Positions 8,441 to 18,230 are shown, counted from the first letter of the stretch. The stretch: 45,560 bases of DNA from Enorma massiliensis phI (GCF_000311845.1 NZ_HE978575.1:17846-63405), one strand, 5' to 3'. Notes: generated by a model from the sequence alone, not told the origin. Program-made: numbers and translations.

Positions 8441-9745
8441 ATGACCGAGACCACCAAGACCATCGACATCCTGCTTTTGGGAAGCGGCGGCCGCGAGCAT
8501 GCGCTCGCGAAGAAGCTTGCCGAGTCTCCGCGCTGCGGAACGCTCTACATCGCGCCGGGTAACGGAGGCACGCTGCAGGAGGGTGTGAACGTGGCGCTTG
8601 CCGAGGACGACCCGGAGGCGGTGGCGGCCTTTGCCCGCGAGGAGGGCATCGGGCTCGTGGTGATCGGTCCTGAGGCCCCGCTCGTTGCCGGTGTTGCCGA
8701 TGCCGTGCGCGCGGCTGGTATCGCGTGCTTTGGGCCTGGCGCCGAGGGTGCGCAGATGGAGGGCTCCAAGCGCTTTTCGAAGGAGCTCATGGAGCGTGCC
8801 GGCATTCCCACGGCAGCGTACGGCTCTTTTACCGACGAGGAGGCGGCGCTCGCCTATGTTCGCGAGCAAGGTGCCCCGCTCGTGGTGAAGGCAGATGGTC
8901 TGGCAGCTGGTAAGGGCGTGGTCGTGGCTACCGAGCAGGAGCAGGCCGAGGAGGCGGTCCGCGAGTGCTTTGCCGGAGCCTTCGGCGATGCGGGTTCCAC
9001 CGTGGTCATCGAGGAGTGCCTGACCGGCCCCGAGTGCTCGCTTCTGGCCTTCACCGACGGCAAGACCGTGCGGCCCATGGCTACCGCCCAGGACCATAAG
9101 CGCGCCCTTGAGGGTGACCGTGGTCCCAACACGGGCGGCATGGGCGTGTATAGCCCGGTGCCCATCGTGACCGACGAGGAGCTCGCCGTCATGAAGCGGG
9201 TCATGGCCGATACCGTGGCCGAGCTCGCTGCCGAGGGGATCGACTACCGCGGCTGCCTCTACGGCGGGTTCATGCTTACGCCGGAAGGGCCCAAGGTGCT
9301 CGAGTTCAACGCGCGCTTCGGCGACCCGGAGACGCAGGTGATTCTGCCGCGCCTAAAGAACGATCTGGTAGATGTCATGCTCGCCTGCGCCGAGCAGCGC
9401 TTGGACGATGTTGAGTTGTCTTGGCGCGATGAGTGGGCCGTGGCCGTGGTCCTCACGAGCGCGGGCTATCCGGGCAGCTACGAGAAAGGCAAGGTTATCA
9501 CCGGCGTTGAAGATGCCGATGCTCTGGACGGGGTGACCGTCTACCATGCGGGTACCGCGGTGACCGACACGGGCGAGCTCGTGACGAGCGGTGGCCGCGT
9601 GCTGGCCGTGACGGCGCTTGGGGATACCTTCGAGGCGGCTCGCGATTTGGCCTATGCTGCCTGCGAGAAGATTGATTTCGAGGGCAAGACGCTCCGCCAC
9701 GACATCGGCCTCAAGGCGCTCCGCGGTCGCGAGGCGTGGGACTAG
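8441..9745 (+). CDS. purD: Phosphoribosylamine-glycine ligase
   Basis: A 434-residue ATP-grasp ligase that makes glycinamide ribonucleotide from phosphoribosylamine, glycine and ATP, the second step of purine synthesis. The N-terminus has LLLGSGGREHALAKKLA, the central part GPEAPLVAGVADAVRAAG, the ATP-grasp core VVKADGLAAGKGV and NTGGMGVYSPVP, and the metal-binding EFNARFGDPETQ. ATG 8441 sits after AAGGAGGAACT; the in-frame ATG at 8387 overlaps the repeat upstream and has no ribosome-binding site. With purA 1.1 kb upstream this places two purine genes together, though they flank degV. Confidence 0.97.
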   Translation: MTETTKTIDILLLGSGGREHALAKKLAESPRCGTLYIAPGNGGTLQEGVNVALAEDDPEAVAAFAREEGIGLVVIGPEAPLVAGVADAVRAAGIACFGPGAEGAQMEGSKRFSKELMERAGIPTAAYGSFTDEEAALAYVREQGAPLVVKADGLAAGKGVVVATEQEQAEEAVRECFAGAFGDAGSTVVIEECLTGPECSLLAFTDGKTVRPMATAQDHKRALEGDRGPNTGGMGVYSPVPIVTDEELAVMKRVMADTVAELAAEGIDYRGCLYGGFMLTPEGPKVLEFNARFGDPETQVILPRLKNDLVDVMLACAEQRLDDVELSWRDEWAVAVVLTSAGYPGSYEKGKVITGVEDADALDGVTVYHAGTAVTDTGELVTSGGRVLAVTALGDTFEAARDLAYAACEKIDFEGKTLRHDIGLKALRGREAWD

Positions 9746-9810
9746 GCGAGGCGAACGCGGCGGCTGCGCTCCGCTCAGTTGCTCTGTCCGACTTAGCAAA
9801 ACCGTTCACT

Positions 9811-10078
9811 ATCTTGCCGAGTGTGGCCATTTGGCCGCACTCGGCACTTTTGTGAGCGATTGACTGGTCCGCTCGCCCGATTGCGCCGCGGGAAGCGCCG
9901 CGGTCTGCCAGCCCTGGAGCAAAAGTCCCGCCAAAGGATCGGATTTCATCGATGGGCCGGATACACCCCGCCGCGGGCTCAAGGGAGCCGCAGGTCAAAG
10001 CGTTGGCCTCTCGGTGGCTACTGCGCGTGCACCCAAAAATCCGATCCTTTGGCGGGACTTTTACGTGGCATCGCGCGC
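9811..10078. repeat. Dispersed intergenic repeat, copy 1, with long inverted repeat
   Basis: A region of about 270 bp after purD that is recognisably the same element as 22563-22853. It holds a hairpin of GCCGAGTGTGGCC (9816-9828) with GGCCGCACTCGGC (9833-9845), and a perfect 26-bp inverted repeat, 9921-9946 against 10037-10062, separated by 90 bp; its core is GTCCCGCCAAAGGATCGG. A - strand frame is open through both copies, but the structure suggests a repeat element rather than a gene. It may also act as a terminator for purD and for the converging esterase. Confidence 0.8.
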
Positions 10079-10130
10079 GCTGGGGCAGTTTTGCGATGAG
10101 CGGTCGCCGGGAGCAGGCGCTCGGCTGGGG

Positions 10131-10979
10131 CTATTGGGTGTTGAGCGCATCCATCCAGGCGATCGCGGCCTGGTATGCCTCCATGCCTGCGGGGTTGGTT
10201 ACATCTCGGTCGAAATCATGAGGGAGGTAATAGGCGCTCTTCATGTGCGCGTGTGCCGCCTGGCGCGAAAGCTGCTTGGACACGCGATAGGGGACGTCTT
10301 CATCGCCGGTGCTCGCTGCGATAAAGAGCGGCGGCAGCGCCGCGAGGTCCTCGGCGGAGAGGGACCAGGACGAGACGGAGCGTTCGGGGGTGGCCCCGTT
10401 GAGCCCCATGAGGGCGAGCCACGCCCCTTCATGCTGGCGTGCATAGACGTACAGTGCGTACCGGAGCGCCTTGGGCCCCGAGGTTGGAGCTCCACCGCGC
10501 TCTACGATGCGCTCCACCTCGCCGAGGGAGACCTCCGGTAAAGCCAAATAGGCGCTTGCTGGCTCGGAGACCCAAGGCTCGCCCAGGTTGTAGTAGCCAT
10601 AAAAGCTCATGATGCCAGCGGGTTGCGGAAGGTCTTGGCCGCGCAGCCTGATCTCGCGTGCGAGAAGCAATGCGAGGTACGCGCCTGCCGAGCGCCCAAA
10701 AAGAAGATAGTCGATGCAATCGCCGCGCTCGATGGGCTCTGCGACCTCGGTGCGCCAGGTCTCGTAGAGGGCGTCGACGATATCCGGCAGCGCGGTCTCG
10801 GGTGCAAGGGGGTAGTCGGCACACACGAGCGTGGAGCCCGCATCGGTGATTGCCCGGACATAGGGAGAGGGCAAATCGTCGCGCTCCCCATAGACCAGGC
10901 CACCGCCGTGAAGGTAAAACACGATGCGCCGCGCATCGTTTGAAGCGGTCGGGCGATATACGGTAACGGGGCAAGCCAT
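10131..10979 (-). CDS. Alpha/beta hydrolase, hormone-sensitive-lipase-like esterase
   Basis: A 282-residue protein with the marks of family IV esterases: oxyanion motif HGGG at about residues 24-27, nucleophile elbow GRSAG at about 95-99, a candidate acid in GDEDVPY and a candidate histidine in LPHDFDRD near residue 255. It has no signal peptide, so it is probably cytoplasmic and acts on short-chain esters; the substrate is unknown. ATG 10979 (minus) is preceded by AGAAAGGATAGG. It runs against purD and in the same direction as the PucR regulator next door, 213 bp away, so it could belong to the same regulon. Confidence 0.85.
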   Translation of the reverse strand: MACPVTVYRPTASNDARRIVFYLHGGGLVYGERDDLPSPYVRAITDAGSTLVCADYPLAPETALPDIVDALYETWRTEVAEPIERGDCIDYLLFGRSAGAYLALLLAREIRLRGQDLPQPAGIMSFYGYYNLGEPWVSEPASAYLALPEVSLGEVERIVERGGAPTSGPKALRYALYVYARQHEGAWLALMGLNGATPERSVSSWSLSAEDLAALPPLFIAASTGDEDVPYRVSKQLSRQAAHAHMKSAYYLPHDFDRDVTNPAGMEAYQAAIAWMDALNTQ

Positions 10980-11192
10980 AGCCTATCCTTTCTCAATCAA
11001 AGAGGCGCCGTGTCGAAGGAACGCTTGAATCTCAGGAGTGCCGTGCTGGGGGCGTCGCACCGGAGGGAAGCCGAACCGAAAGGGCGCCGTGCCAAAGGGT
11101 AGCGTGCCAAAGGAGTGACCCCTCGAAAGGACTCTGCTCCGGCGGGCGCCGCCCCGGCCACTTGCTGCGCTTGGAGCGGCAGCTCCGTGGCG

Positions 11193-12809
11193 CTAGGAAT
11201 CCTTGCGTAGCGTGTAGATCTTATCGGCCAGCACAACCTGCAGGTAGTCGTCGGGATTGCGAACGTCAACACCGTAGATCTTCCGCACGCGCTCAACGCG
11301 GTAGCGCACCGTCTTGGGGTGCAGGTACAGCTGCTCGGCGGTCTTGGGATAGCTCATGCCGTTCGCACAGAGGCTCACGACCGTCTGGAACAGGTCAGGG
11401 GCGTCTTGATGCAGCGCGCTGAGGCGGGGGTCAATATACGTGTCGAGCTGCGACGGGTCGTCCACGCCCAGTAAGAGCTTGTATAGGCCCAGATCGTCGT
11501 AGCGAACCTCAAAGTCGCCCTGCGTCTCATCGAAGAGCCGGTATGCGTTCATCACCTCGTTGTTGATGGCTGGCAGCGAGTATCGGTCGGTGGCCGAGCT
11601 GATCACCGCGAGGTGCGTGAAGAGCGGGAGAATCGAAGAGTTGTGCAGGTCGGCGAGAACGTTCCGCACGGTGTCGAGGGAAAAGCCTGAGTTTTCGTTC
11701 CGCACGTTGTGCAGAAAGACGATGCGGTCGCCGTTCACGAAGTACACGATGCCTGGATAGGATGCCCGCAGGCTCCGACGCAGGGCTTGCAGCAGCTCGT
11801 CGATGCGGTCGGCATCGATGGGGTCGACTACGCGCGTGCGTACGAGCAGCGCCTCGTACAAGGGGTACCGATCGATGCCGAGCAGCGCAAGCGCGGAGTC
11901 TATGCGCTCGTGCGAGCCGAAGCGATCGAGTAGCAGGTCGTGCACGGTGTTGTTGTTCTGGTAGAAGAGCTTTTGCTTGATGGCGTTCTGCTTCAAGATT
12001 TCCATCTGCAGCAGGCTCACGATGTTCTCGACGGTCATGGTGTCGAGCGGCGTGAGCTCGCGGTCGGCGTTATGGATGATGAGGTAGTAGTCCACCCCAT
12101 CAGAGCTGGGTATGCGCACGGCGAGTGCCTGAACGGTCTGCGGTTGGTGCGAGGCGCCGAACCCCTTGTCGTAGAAGAGTTTCGCATCGAAGTAGGCGTG
12201 CGTCTGGTAGGCCTCGGGCTCGCGCCTGTTAAACGAATAGCCGGTGAATTCGGTGAGTACCTGTTCGGTGCCGGTGCGGCGGTCGCGCACGGTATCGAAG
12301 TATGTGACCTCTGCATGCAGGGCGTTTTTGAGCGGGCTCAAGATATAGGGTATCGACGGCTGCTTGAGCGCAAGCGCCATGAGGTGCTTGTGCACGTCGA
12401 AGAAGCGATTGAGCAGGGTGAGGTTTGAGTCCAGGATATGTCCTAGCACGTCGAGCAGAATGGACTCGTATTTAACCTGCGGCGCGAGCTTGATGAGCGG
12501 CAGGTCGAAATCGTCGCAGAGCTCGATGATGCGCTCCGGGGCCTCAACCATAAGGCGCTCCGGCTTGAACACCAGAGCGCCGATGCCGATGGAGCTCATG
12601 GTGCGGAAGAACATCACCGTCTCGCTTTCGGAGAGGTGCTCCAGCGCGTAGAAGCTCGAGATGATGAGCTGGCCGCGTTTGCCCCAGTTTTCGATATCGA
12701 TTGCCTCGAGCACCATGGCGCCGGTGATCTCGTTATCCATGCCGGTCTTACCGGCGATGATGCTCGCTCCTTCAAACGATGGGAGCAGCAAGATCTCTCT
12801 CACTATCAC
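11193..12809 (-). CDS. PucR family transcriptional regulator
   Basis: A 538-residue regulator. The N-terminal PucR domain (about residues 1-125) starts VREILLLPSFEGASIIAG, a middle region of unclear fold follows, and the C-terminal helix-turn-helix of the PucR type is near residues 475-535 (TAEQLYLHPKTVRYRVERV). PucR proteins control purine and allantoin catabolism in Bacillus and related functions elsewhere. It is divergent from the AllF-AllG gene, so it is the obvious candidate activator or repressor of that island; the inducer is unknown. The start is GTG 12809 with AGAGG upstream. A TATACT on the minus strand near 12840 is a possible -10. Confidence 0.9.
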   Translation of the reverse strand: MIVREILLLPSFEGASIIAGKTGMDNEITGAMVLEAIDIENWGKRGQLIISSFYALEHLSESETVMFFRTMSSIGIGALVFKPERLMVEAPERIIELCDDFDLPLIKLAPQVKYESILLDVLGHILDSNLTLLNRFFDVHKHLMALALKQPSIPYILSPLKNALHAEVTYFDTVRDRRTGTEQVLTEFTGYSFNRREPEAYQTHAYFDAKLFYDKGFGASHQPQTVQALAVRIPSSDGVDYYLIIHNADRELTPLDTMTVENIVSLLQMEILKQNAIKQKLFYQNNNTVHDLLLDRFGSHERIDSALALLGIDRYPLYEALLVRTRVVDPIDADRIDELLQALRRSLRASYPGIVYFVNGDRIVFLHNVRNENSGFSLDTVRNVLADLHNSSILPLFTHLAVISSATDRYSLPAINNEVMNAYRLFDETQGDFEVRYDDLGLYKLLLGVDDPSQLDTYIDPRLSALHQDAPDLFQTVVSLCANGMSYPKTAEQLYLHPKTVRYRVERVRKIYGVDVRNPDDYLQVVLADKIYTLRKDS

Positions 12810-13021
12810 GGGGAGCCTCTTTCCACAGCCTCTCTTTCAGTATACGAACACGCTGCAGCAGGTCATTTCCGCTCTGGATAAAGAAACGGATGTTTTCCTA
12901 TCCTCCTCGCCAATGAAAAGAAAAAGCCCAGATGATTCAATGCGAGGGTGTAGGGGAGGGCCGTCACCCGGGAAGACGGTCGCCCCTGATCCTTCAGGAA
13001 GTTGCAGAAAAGGAGGAGACG

Positions 13022-16000
13022 ATGCTCAAGACTGTGGTCAAGCCAAATTCGTATCAGGACTCCATCAACCTGATGCTGCTGACCAACAAGATTAACACCC
13101 TCGACGGTGTCATCCAGAGCCAAATCATGATGGGCACCGACGCGAACAAGGATATCTTCTTTAACGCTGGCCTGCTTACCGATGAGGCCAAGGCTGCGAA
13201 CCCGAGCGACATGGTCATCGTCGTCGAGACCGACGACGAGGCCGTGGTGGACACCGTGCTCGCTGAGACCGAGGCCTTCCTTGCCGACCTTTCGGTCAAG
13301 AAGGAGGCCGCCGGCGGCCCCGCTGAGGCGACCAGCTGGGAGGAGGCCATCGCGCAGTTGCCCGACGCCAACATGGCGCTCTTCTCCATCCCTGGCGAGT
13401 ATGCTGCTCCCGAGCTTGAGCGCGCGCTCGACCTGGGGCTCAACGTGTTCAGCTTCACCGACAACGTTGCGCTTGAGGACGAGGTTCGCCTGAAGCAGAA
13501 GGCGCACGAGAAGGGCCTGCTCTTCATGGGTCCCGACTGCGGCACCGGCGTTATCTCGAGCGTGCCGATCGCCTTCACCAACGTCATCAACCCGGGCAAC
13601 ATCGGTATCGTGGGCGCTTCCGGCACGGGCATCCAGGAGGTTACCTGCATGATCGACCGCTTGGGCGGCGGTTGCGTGCACGCCATCGGCACCGGTGGCC
13701 GCGACCTCAACGAGAAGGTCGGCGCGGTGACGGTAAAGGACGCCATCGTGGCGCTCGAGCACCACGATCCCACCGACGTCATCTGCGTCATCTCCAAGCC
13801 GCCTGCGCCTGCCGTGCGTGATGAGGTCGTTGACCTGCTGGAGAAGTGCACCAAGCCGGTCGTCGCCATCTTCATCGGCGAGAAGCCCGAGGCGCATCAG
13901 GGCAAGGTCTACCTCGCGCACACGCTTGAGGAGTGCGCGCGCATCGCCGTCGACCTTGCGAACGGTGCCGAGGTTAAGAAGAACTATCTCGAGCCGCTCA
14001 ACCTTACCGTTGACGAGCCGCTCGGCGCCGACAAGACCGTGATCGGCCTGTACTCTGGCGGCACCCTCGCTGGCGAGGCTGCCATGATGATCACCGAGGC
14101 GCTCGACCTCGGCGAGATCATCAAGGAGGATGGCTACATGCTGCGCCATGGCGGCTACGACGTGATCGACCTTGGCGACGACGTGTACACCCAGGGCCGC
14201 CCGCATCCCATGATCGACCCGGACGTCCGCATCAAGATGATGCGCGATTACGCCGCTATGGACACCACCGGCGTCATCGTCTTCGACTGCGTGCTGGGCT
14301 ACGGCTGCCATCCGGATATGGCCTCTGCGCTCGCGCCCGTCATCGCCGAGTGCAAGGCGGCCGCCGCGGCCGAGGGTCGCACGGTGCACTTCGTGGGCAC
14401 CGTCGTGGGCACGAGCCACGACCCGCAGGACTACGAGCGCTCCATCAAGATCCTCGAGGACGCCGGCGCCATCATGGAGGAGTCCAACGCCATGGCCGTC
14501 CGCGCCGCGCTTGCCATGAAGGGCGTGGAGTTCACCGAGGAGGACCGCGAGGTCGTTCCGTATGAGGTCAAGGACGACTCGCCTCTGCCCGAGCCGAGCG
14601 AGGCCGTCATGGAGCTTCTCACCACCAAGCCGCGCGTGATCAACGTGGGCGTGGAGAGCTTCAACGACCCGCTTCGCGCCTATGGTGCCAAGAGCGTTCA
14701 GTACACCTGGAAGCCCATGGCCGGCGGCAACAAGCGGATGATTCACCTGCTCACCGAGCTCGCTAAGGTCGAGGGCATCGACGAGGCCAACGAGCGCATC
14801 TGCCAGCGCTTCAAGGAGAGCCAGCCGCAGCTCGTGGACGTCGTGGTGGCCAAGGACGTCATCCCCGAGCTCAACCGCGAGAAGAAGACGCTTCTGCATG
14901 CAGGCCCCCCGATCACCTGGGAGAACATGCAGGGCCCCATGCGCGGTTCGTGCATCGGCGCAGCGCTCTTCGAGGGTTGGGCTGAGACGGAGGAAGAGGC
15001 CGTCAAGATGCTCGAGGCCGGCGAGGTCGAGTTCATCCCCTGCCACCACTGCCATGCCGTAGGCCCCATGGGCGGCATCACCTCCGCCAACATGGCCGTG
15101 CTCAAGGTCGTGAACCTTGCGGACGACACCACCGCCTACTGCACCATGAACGAGGGCATCGGCAAGGTGCTGCGCTTCGGCGCGTACAGCCAGGAGGTCG
15201 TCGACCGCCTGCACTGGATGGCCGACGAGCTCGGCCCCGTGCTCTCCAAGGCGCTCAAACTCTCCGATGGCGGCATCAACCTCAACGTGCTCATTGCGCG
15301 CGCCATCACCCAGGGCGACGAGTTCCACCAGCGCAACATGGCCGCGACCCTGAATCTCCTCAAGGAGCTGGCGCCGCTCATCGTGAAGACGGATGCTTCC
15401 GAGGGCGCCAAGGAGCGCGTGATCCAGTTCCTGGCCGACACCGATCAATTCTTCCTGAACATCATGATGGCCATGGGCAAGGCAATCGTTGACTACGTGC
15501 GCAAGGACGAGGAGGGTTGCGTGGTCTCGACCATGACCCGCAACGGCTATGAGTTCGGCGTGCGCGTGACCGGCCTCGGCGACGAGTGGTTCTGCGCTCC
15601 GGTGAACACGCCCATGGGCCTGTACTTCACCGGATTCACGGCTGAGGATGGTTGCCCCGACAACGGCGACTCCTCCATTACCGAGACCGTGGGCGTGGGC
15701 GGCATGGCCATGGTCGCGGCGCCCGGCGTGACCCGCTTCGTTGGTGCCGGCGGGTTCGAGGACGCGCTCAACATCTCCAACGAGATGGAGCAGATCTGCG
15801 TCGAGCACAATCCCAACTGGTCCATCCCCACGTGGGACTTCAAGGGTACGTGCCTCGGCATCGATATCCGCAAGGTCGTGGCCACGGGCATCACCCCGAT
15901 CATCAACACCGGCATCGCCCACAAGAAGGCGGGCATCGGCCAGGTCGGCGCCGGTACGGTGCGCGCGCCGCTCGCGTGCTTCGAGAAGGCGCTCGAGGCG

Positions 16001-16027
16001 TACTGCGCCAAGCTCGGCATCGAGTAA
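13022..16027 (+). CDS. allFG: Fused FdrA-YlbE (AllF-AllG), oxamate carbamoyltransferase subunits
   Basis: A 1001-residue protein that joins two polypeptides separate in E. coli. Residues 1 to about 580 match FdrA: KGLLFMGPDCGTG, the succinyl-CoA-synthetase-like GASGTGIQEVTCMIDRLGGG, DLGDDVYTQGRPHPMIDP and, at its end, WKPMAGGNKRM. From about residue 590 the YlbE (DUF1116) part follows: LLHAGPPITWENMQGPMRGS, EFIPCHHCHAVGPMGGITS. As I recall, work on E. coli assigned FdrA, YlbE and YlbF (AllF, AllG, AllH) to oxamate carbamoyltransferase, which splits oxalurate with phosphate into oxamate and carbamoyl phosphate. ATG 13022 follows AAAAGGAGGAGACG; an upstream ATG at 12932 is unsupported. allH follows after 15 bp. 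Confidence 0.9.
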   Translation: MLKTVVKPNSYQDSINLMLLTNKINTLDGVIQSQIMMGTDANKDIFFNAGLLTDEAKAANPSDMVIVVETDDEAVVDTVLAETEAFLADLSVKKEAAGGPAEATSWEEAIAQLPDANMALFSIPGEYAAPELERALDLGLNVFSFTDNVALEDEVRLKQKAHEKGLLFMGPDCGTGVISSVPIAFTNVINPGNIGIVGASGTGIQEVTCMIDRLGGGCVHAIGTGGRDLNEKVGAVTVKDAIVALEHHDPTDVICVISKPPAPAVRDEVVDLLEKCTKPVVAIFIGEKPEAHQGKVYLAHTLEECARIAVDLANGAEVKKNYLEPLNLTVDEPLGADKTVIGLYSGGTLAGEAAMMITEALDLGEIIKEDGYMLRHGGYDVIDLGDDVYTQGRPHPMIDPDVRIKMMRDYAAMDTTGVIVFDCVLGYGCHPDMASALAPVIAECKAAAAAEGRTVHFVGTVVGTSHDPQDYERSIKILEDAGAIMEESNAMAVRAALAMKGVEFTEEDREVVPYEVKDDSPLPEPSEAVMELLTTKPRVINVGVESFNDPLRAYGAKSVQYTWKPMAGGNKRMIHLLTELAKVEGIDEANERICQRFKESQPQLVDVVVAKDVIPELNREKKTLLHAGPPITWENMQGPMRGSCIGAALFEGWAETEEEAVKMLEAGEVEFIPCHHCHAVGPMGGITSANMAVLKVVNLADDTTAYCTMNEGIGKVLRFGAYSQEVVDRLHWMADELGPVLSKALKLSDGGINLNVLIARAITQGDEFHQRNMAATLNLLKELAPLIVKTDASEGAKERVIQFLADTDQFFLNIMMAMGKAIVDYVRKDEEGCVVSTMTRNGYEFGVRVTGLGDEWFCAPVNTPMGLYFTGFTAEDGCPDNGDSSITETVGVGGMAMVAAPGVTRFVGAGGFEDALNISNEMEQICVEHNPNWSIPTWDFKGTCLGIDIRKVVATGITPIINTGIAHKKAGIGQVGAGTVRAPLACFEKALEAYCAKLGIE

Positions 16028-16042
16028 GAGGGCGAGGTTGCC

Positions 16043-16936
16043 ATGGGCATCACCTCTGTGAGCGACTACGCATTGGGTCACCTGTCGCAGCACGCGACGG
16101 GAACGGTGCACAGCGTATTCTCTTCGAGCTTGAATGTTGAGCTCGACGGACTGCTGCTGCATCTGGGGAGCAGCGACGCGCCGCTCTCCTGCCTGGGTGC
16201 GAACGTCGACGCGGAGGAGATGCCCGCGCTCGTGGGTTCCGCGGTGCAGGGGGACCGCGCCGTCTTTCGCGATGGGGTTCTGCGCATCTACAGCCGTGCG
16301 CGGGTGAGTGAGCTCGAGCTCTCCGCCGCGCCGGTGCGCTGCATGCGCGTCCCCGAGCTTGCCGGTGCGTTCCCGAACGATATCGATGCCGCCCTGCTGC
16401 GCGAGATCGGTGCCCTCGGCCTTGCCGACCGCACCGGGCTGCCGTGGCCGGATCGGTCTCGGAGCGCCGTGTCCGAGCTCGCTCGGTTCTCGGCCATGTG
16501 TCGTCGTGTGCTTGACAAGGGAGAACGGTCTTGCGGCGATGCGCAGGTTGAGGCTGCGGAGCGTGCTATGCACGGAGCCGTCGAATACCTGGTGGGTAGA
16601 GGCCTCGGCCTCACCCCGTCGGGCGATGACGTGCTCATGGGTTTTGGCACGGCGCTTCGTTTCCTGTATTGCGGGGACGTTTCGAGTATGGCACAAGCCT
16701 TTTTCGAGACGGTATCAAGTGTGGTTCCCGGTAAAACCACCGCGGTGAGTGAGGCATATTACCGGGCCATGGGGGAGGGGTACGCCAACGAGGACTACCT
16801 CGACCTGCTCGCTGTAGTGCGCGCGATGGACGAGCAGGCGCTCCCCGATGCGCTGGCACGAGTGCTCGAGCTCGGGCACACCTCGGGGGCCGACAGCCTC
16901 CTGGGTTTCGGCGCGGCGTTCTGTTGTTTGTTGTAA
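16043..16936 (+). CDS. allH: DUF2877 protein (YlbF/AllH), third oxamate carbamoyltransferase component
   Basis: A 297-residue protein of the DUF2877 family, with the conserved GRGLGLTPSGDDVLMGF near residues 188-204, a TTAVSEAYYRAMGEG segment and GHTSGADSLLGF near the C-terminus. The E. coli relative YlbF is about 270 residues and is needed with FdrA and YlbE for oxalurate cleavage. Here it starts 15 bases after the fused AllF-AllG gene, with GAGGGCGAGG as ribosome-binding site, and is followed 37 bases later by a transporter, so the three genes almost certainly form one operon. The role of the single component is not clear from sequence. Confidence 0.88.
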   Translation: MGITSVSDYALGHLSQHATGTVHSVFSSSLNVELDGLLLHLGSSDAPLSCLGANVDAEEMPALVGSAVQGDRAVFRDGVLRIYSRARVSELELSAAPVRCMRVPELAGAFPNDIDAALLREIGALGLADRTGLPWPDRSRSAVSELARFSAMCRRVLDKGERSCGDAQVEAAERAMHGAVEYLVGRGLGLTPSGDDVLMGFGTALRFLYCGDVSSMAQAFFETVSSVVPGKTTAVSEAYYRAMGEGYANEDYLDLLAVVRAMDEQALPDALARVLELGHTSGADSLLGFGAAFCCLL

Positions 16937-16973
16937 GCCGGGCTATCTCGGCTTTGTTGGAAAGGAAGGCATA

Positions 16974-18230
16974 ATGGCAGAAGTTAAGAAGAAAATCGAC
17001 CTGACCGTCCTCATGTTGATTTCTATGGCTCTTGCGGTCATCGCCGGTCTCGTGGTCGGCGAGCCCATGACCCAGCTCCAGTTCATCGGCGATATCTTCT
17101 TCGCCCTCATCCAGATGTCCATCCCGGTCTTCGTGCTGGCCACCGTGGTCAAGTCCGTGGGTGGCCTTACCCCGCAGACGCTTTCCGGTATTGCCGGCAA
17201 GGGCGTCATCATCTTCATCGTGTCCTCGGGTATCGCTGCTGCGCTCGGCATTGCCCTCGGCGTCATCTTCCAGCCTGGTGCCAGCGCTGGCACCGATGCC
17301 GTTATGGCAGCTGCCGGCTACGACGGCGAGGCTGTTGAGATGATGACCATCCAGGACACCCTCACCGGGTTCTTCGGTACCAACATCGTGGCTTCGCTTG
17401 CTAACGGCTCCATGATCCAGATCATCATCTTCGCCGTCGCCCTCGGCCTGGTCATCAGCTTCTGGCGCCAGACCCACGACGAGTGCAAGCTCTATGACAT
17501 CATCAGCGAGACCTCCGACCTGCTGCTCAACATCATCCGCGGCGTCATGACGATCGCTCCCATCGGCATCTTCTGCTACGTTTCCTCCATGGTCGCCTCC
17601 GTGGGCATGACCGTTCTGGTTCCGCTGGCGAAGTACTTCCTCGTGATGGCGCTCGGCATGGTCATCATGTTCGTTGCCTACTGCATCATCTGCGGTGCTT
17701 ACTGCAGGGTGAACCCGGTCAAGCTGGCCGGCAAGCTGGTCCGCACGCTCGTGACCGCCTTCACCACCATCTCTTCTGCCGTGACGCTCCCCACCGCTAT
17801 GGAGGACGCCAAGAAGAAGATCGGCATCCGCGAGGACGTCTGCGACGTGCTCCTGCCCCTTGGTGTGCCGCTGAACTCCAACGGCGTGGCCATCCACATG
17901 ACCGTGGATGCCCTCTGCATCGCCCAGCTCTATGGCATCGCCTTCGGCCCCTCTGACTTCCTGACCTGCTGGCTCATCTGCACCATGATCTCGTTCGTGA
18001 ACGCGGCAACCCCGGGCGCCTCGCTCGTGTCGCTCACCATGATGATCCCGGCGCTCGGCCTGCCCATGGAGGCCATCGGCATCTTCGGCGGTCTCGAGTA
18101 CCCCACCGGTGCCACCCGCACGCCGCTGAACGTTACCGGCGACGTGTTCGCCGCCATGCTCGTGGCTGGTCCCGACGGCATCGACCACGACATATTCGAT
18201 GGCAAAAAGGAGTATCAGGAAGCTGCCTAG
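16974..18230 (+). CDS. Dicarboxylate/amino acid:cation symporter family transporter, paralogue 1
   Basis: A 418-residue membrane transporter of the DAACS (glutamate/C4-dicarboxylate) fold with about eight hydrophobic segments and two re-entrant loops. The serine-rich loop reads TISSAVTLP, as in the family. The second key motif, NMDGT in glutamate and aspartate carriers, is here NSNGV (about residues 300-304), so the substrate is probably not glutamate. Position directly after allH suggests import of ureidoglycolate, oxalurate or a related carboxylate, or exchange for oxamate; this is inference. ATG 16974 follows AAGGAAGG. The protein shares long identical stretches with the next transporter gene. 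Confidence 0.85.
   Translation: MAEVKKKIDLTVLMLISMALAVIAGLVVGEPMTQLQFIGDIFFALIQMSIPVFVLATVVKSVGGLTPQTLSGIAGKGVIIFIVSSGIAAALGIALGVIFQPGASAGTDAVMAAAGYDGEAVEMMTIQDTLTGFFGTNIVASLANGSMIQIIIFAVALGLVISFWRQTHDECKLYDIISETSDLLLNIIRGVMTIAPIGIFCYVSSMVASVGMTVLVPLAKYFLVMALGMVIMFVAYCIICGAYCRVNPVKLAGKLVRTLVTAFTTISSAVTLPTAMEDAKKKIGIREDVCDVLLPLGVPLNSNGVAIHMTVDALCIAQLYGIAFGPSDFLTCWLICTMISFVNAATPGASLVSLTMMIPALGLPMEAIGIFGGLEYPTGATRTPLNVTGDVFAAMLVAGPDGIDHDIFDGKKEYQEAA

Noticed and set aside
9711-9998. A 95-codon - strand gene in repeat copy 1, with a similar one in repeat copy 2
   Set aside because: The frame is conserved between copies but lies inside an inverted-repeat element and lacks a clear ribosome-binding site. 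I keep it only as a finding about the repeat.
9811-10078. CRISPR array or tandem repeats in the repeat-rich intergenic regions
   Set aside because: The repeats are long inverted arms and dispersed copies, not short direct repeats with regular spacers, and no cas genes are in the window.
12863-16696. A 1277-codon open frame on the - strand across the AllF-AllG and AllH genes
   Set aside because: It is a mirror of strong GC bias at the third codon position of the + strand genes; the translation has no recognisable domain and a skewed, His/Asp/Arg-rich composition.
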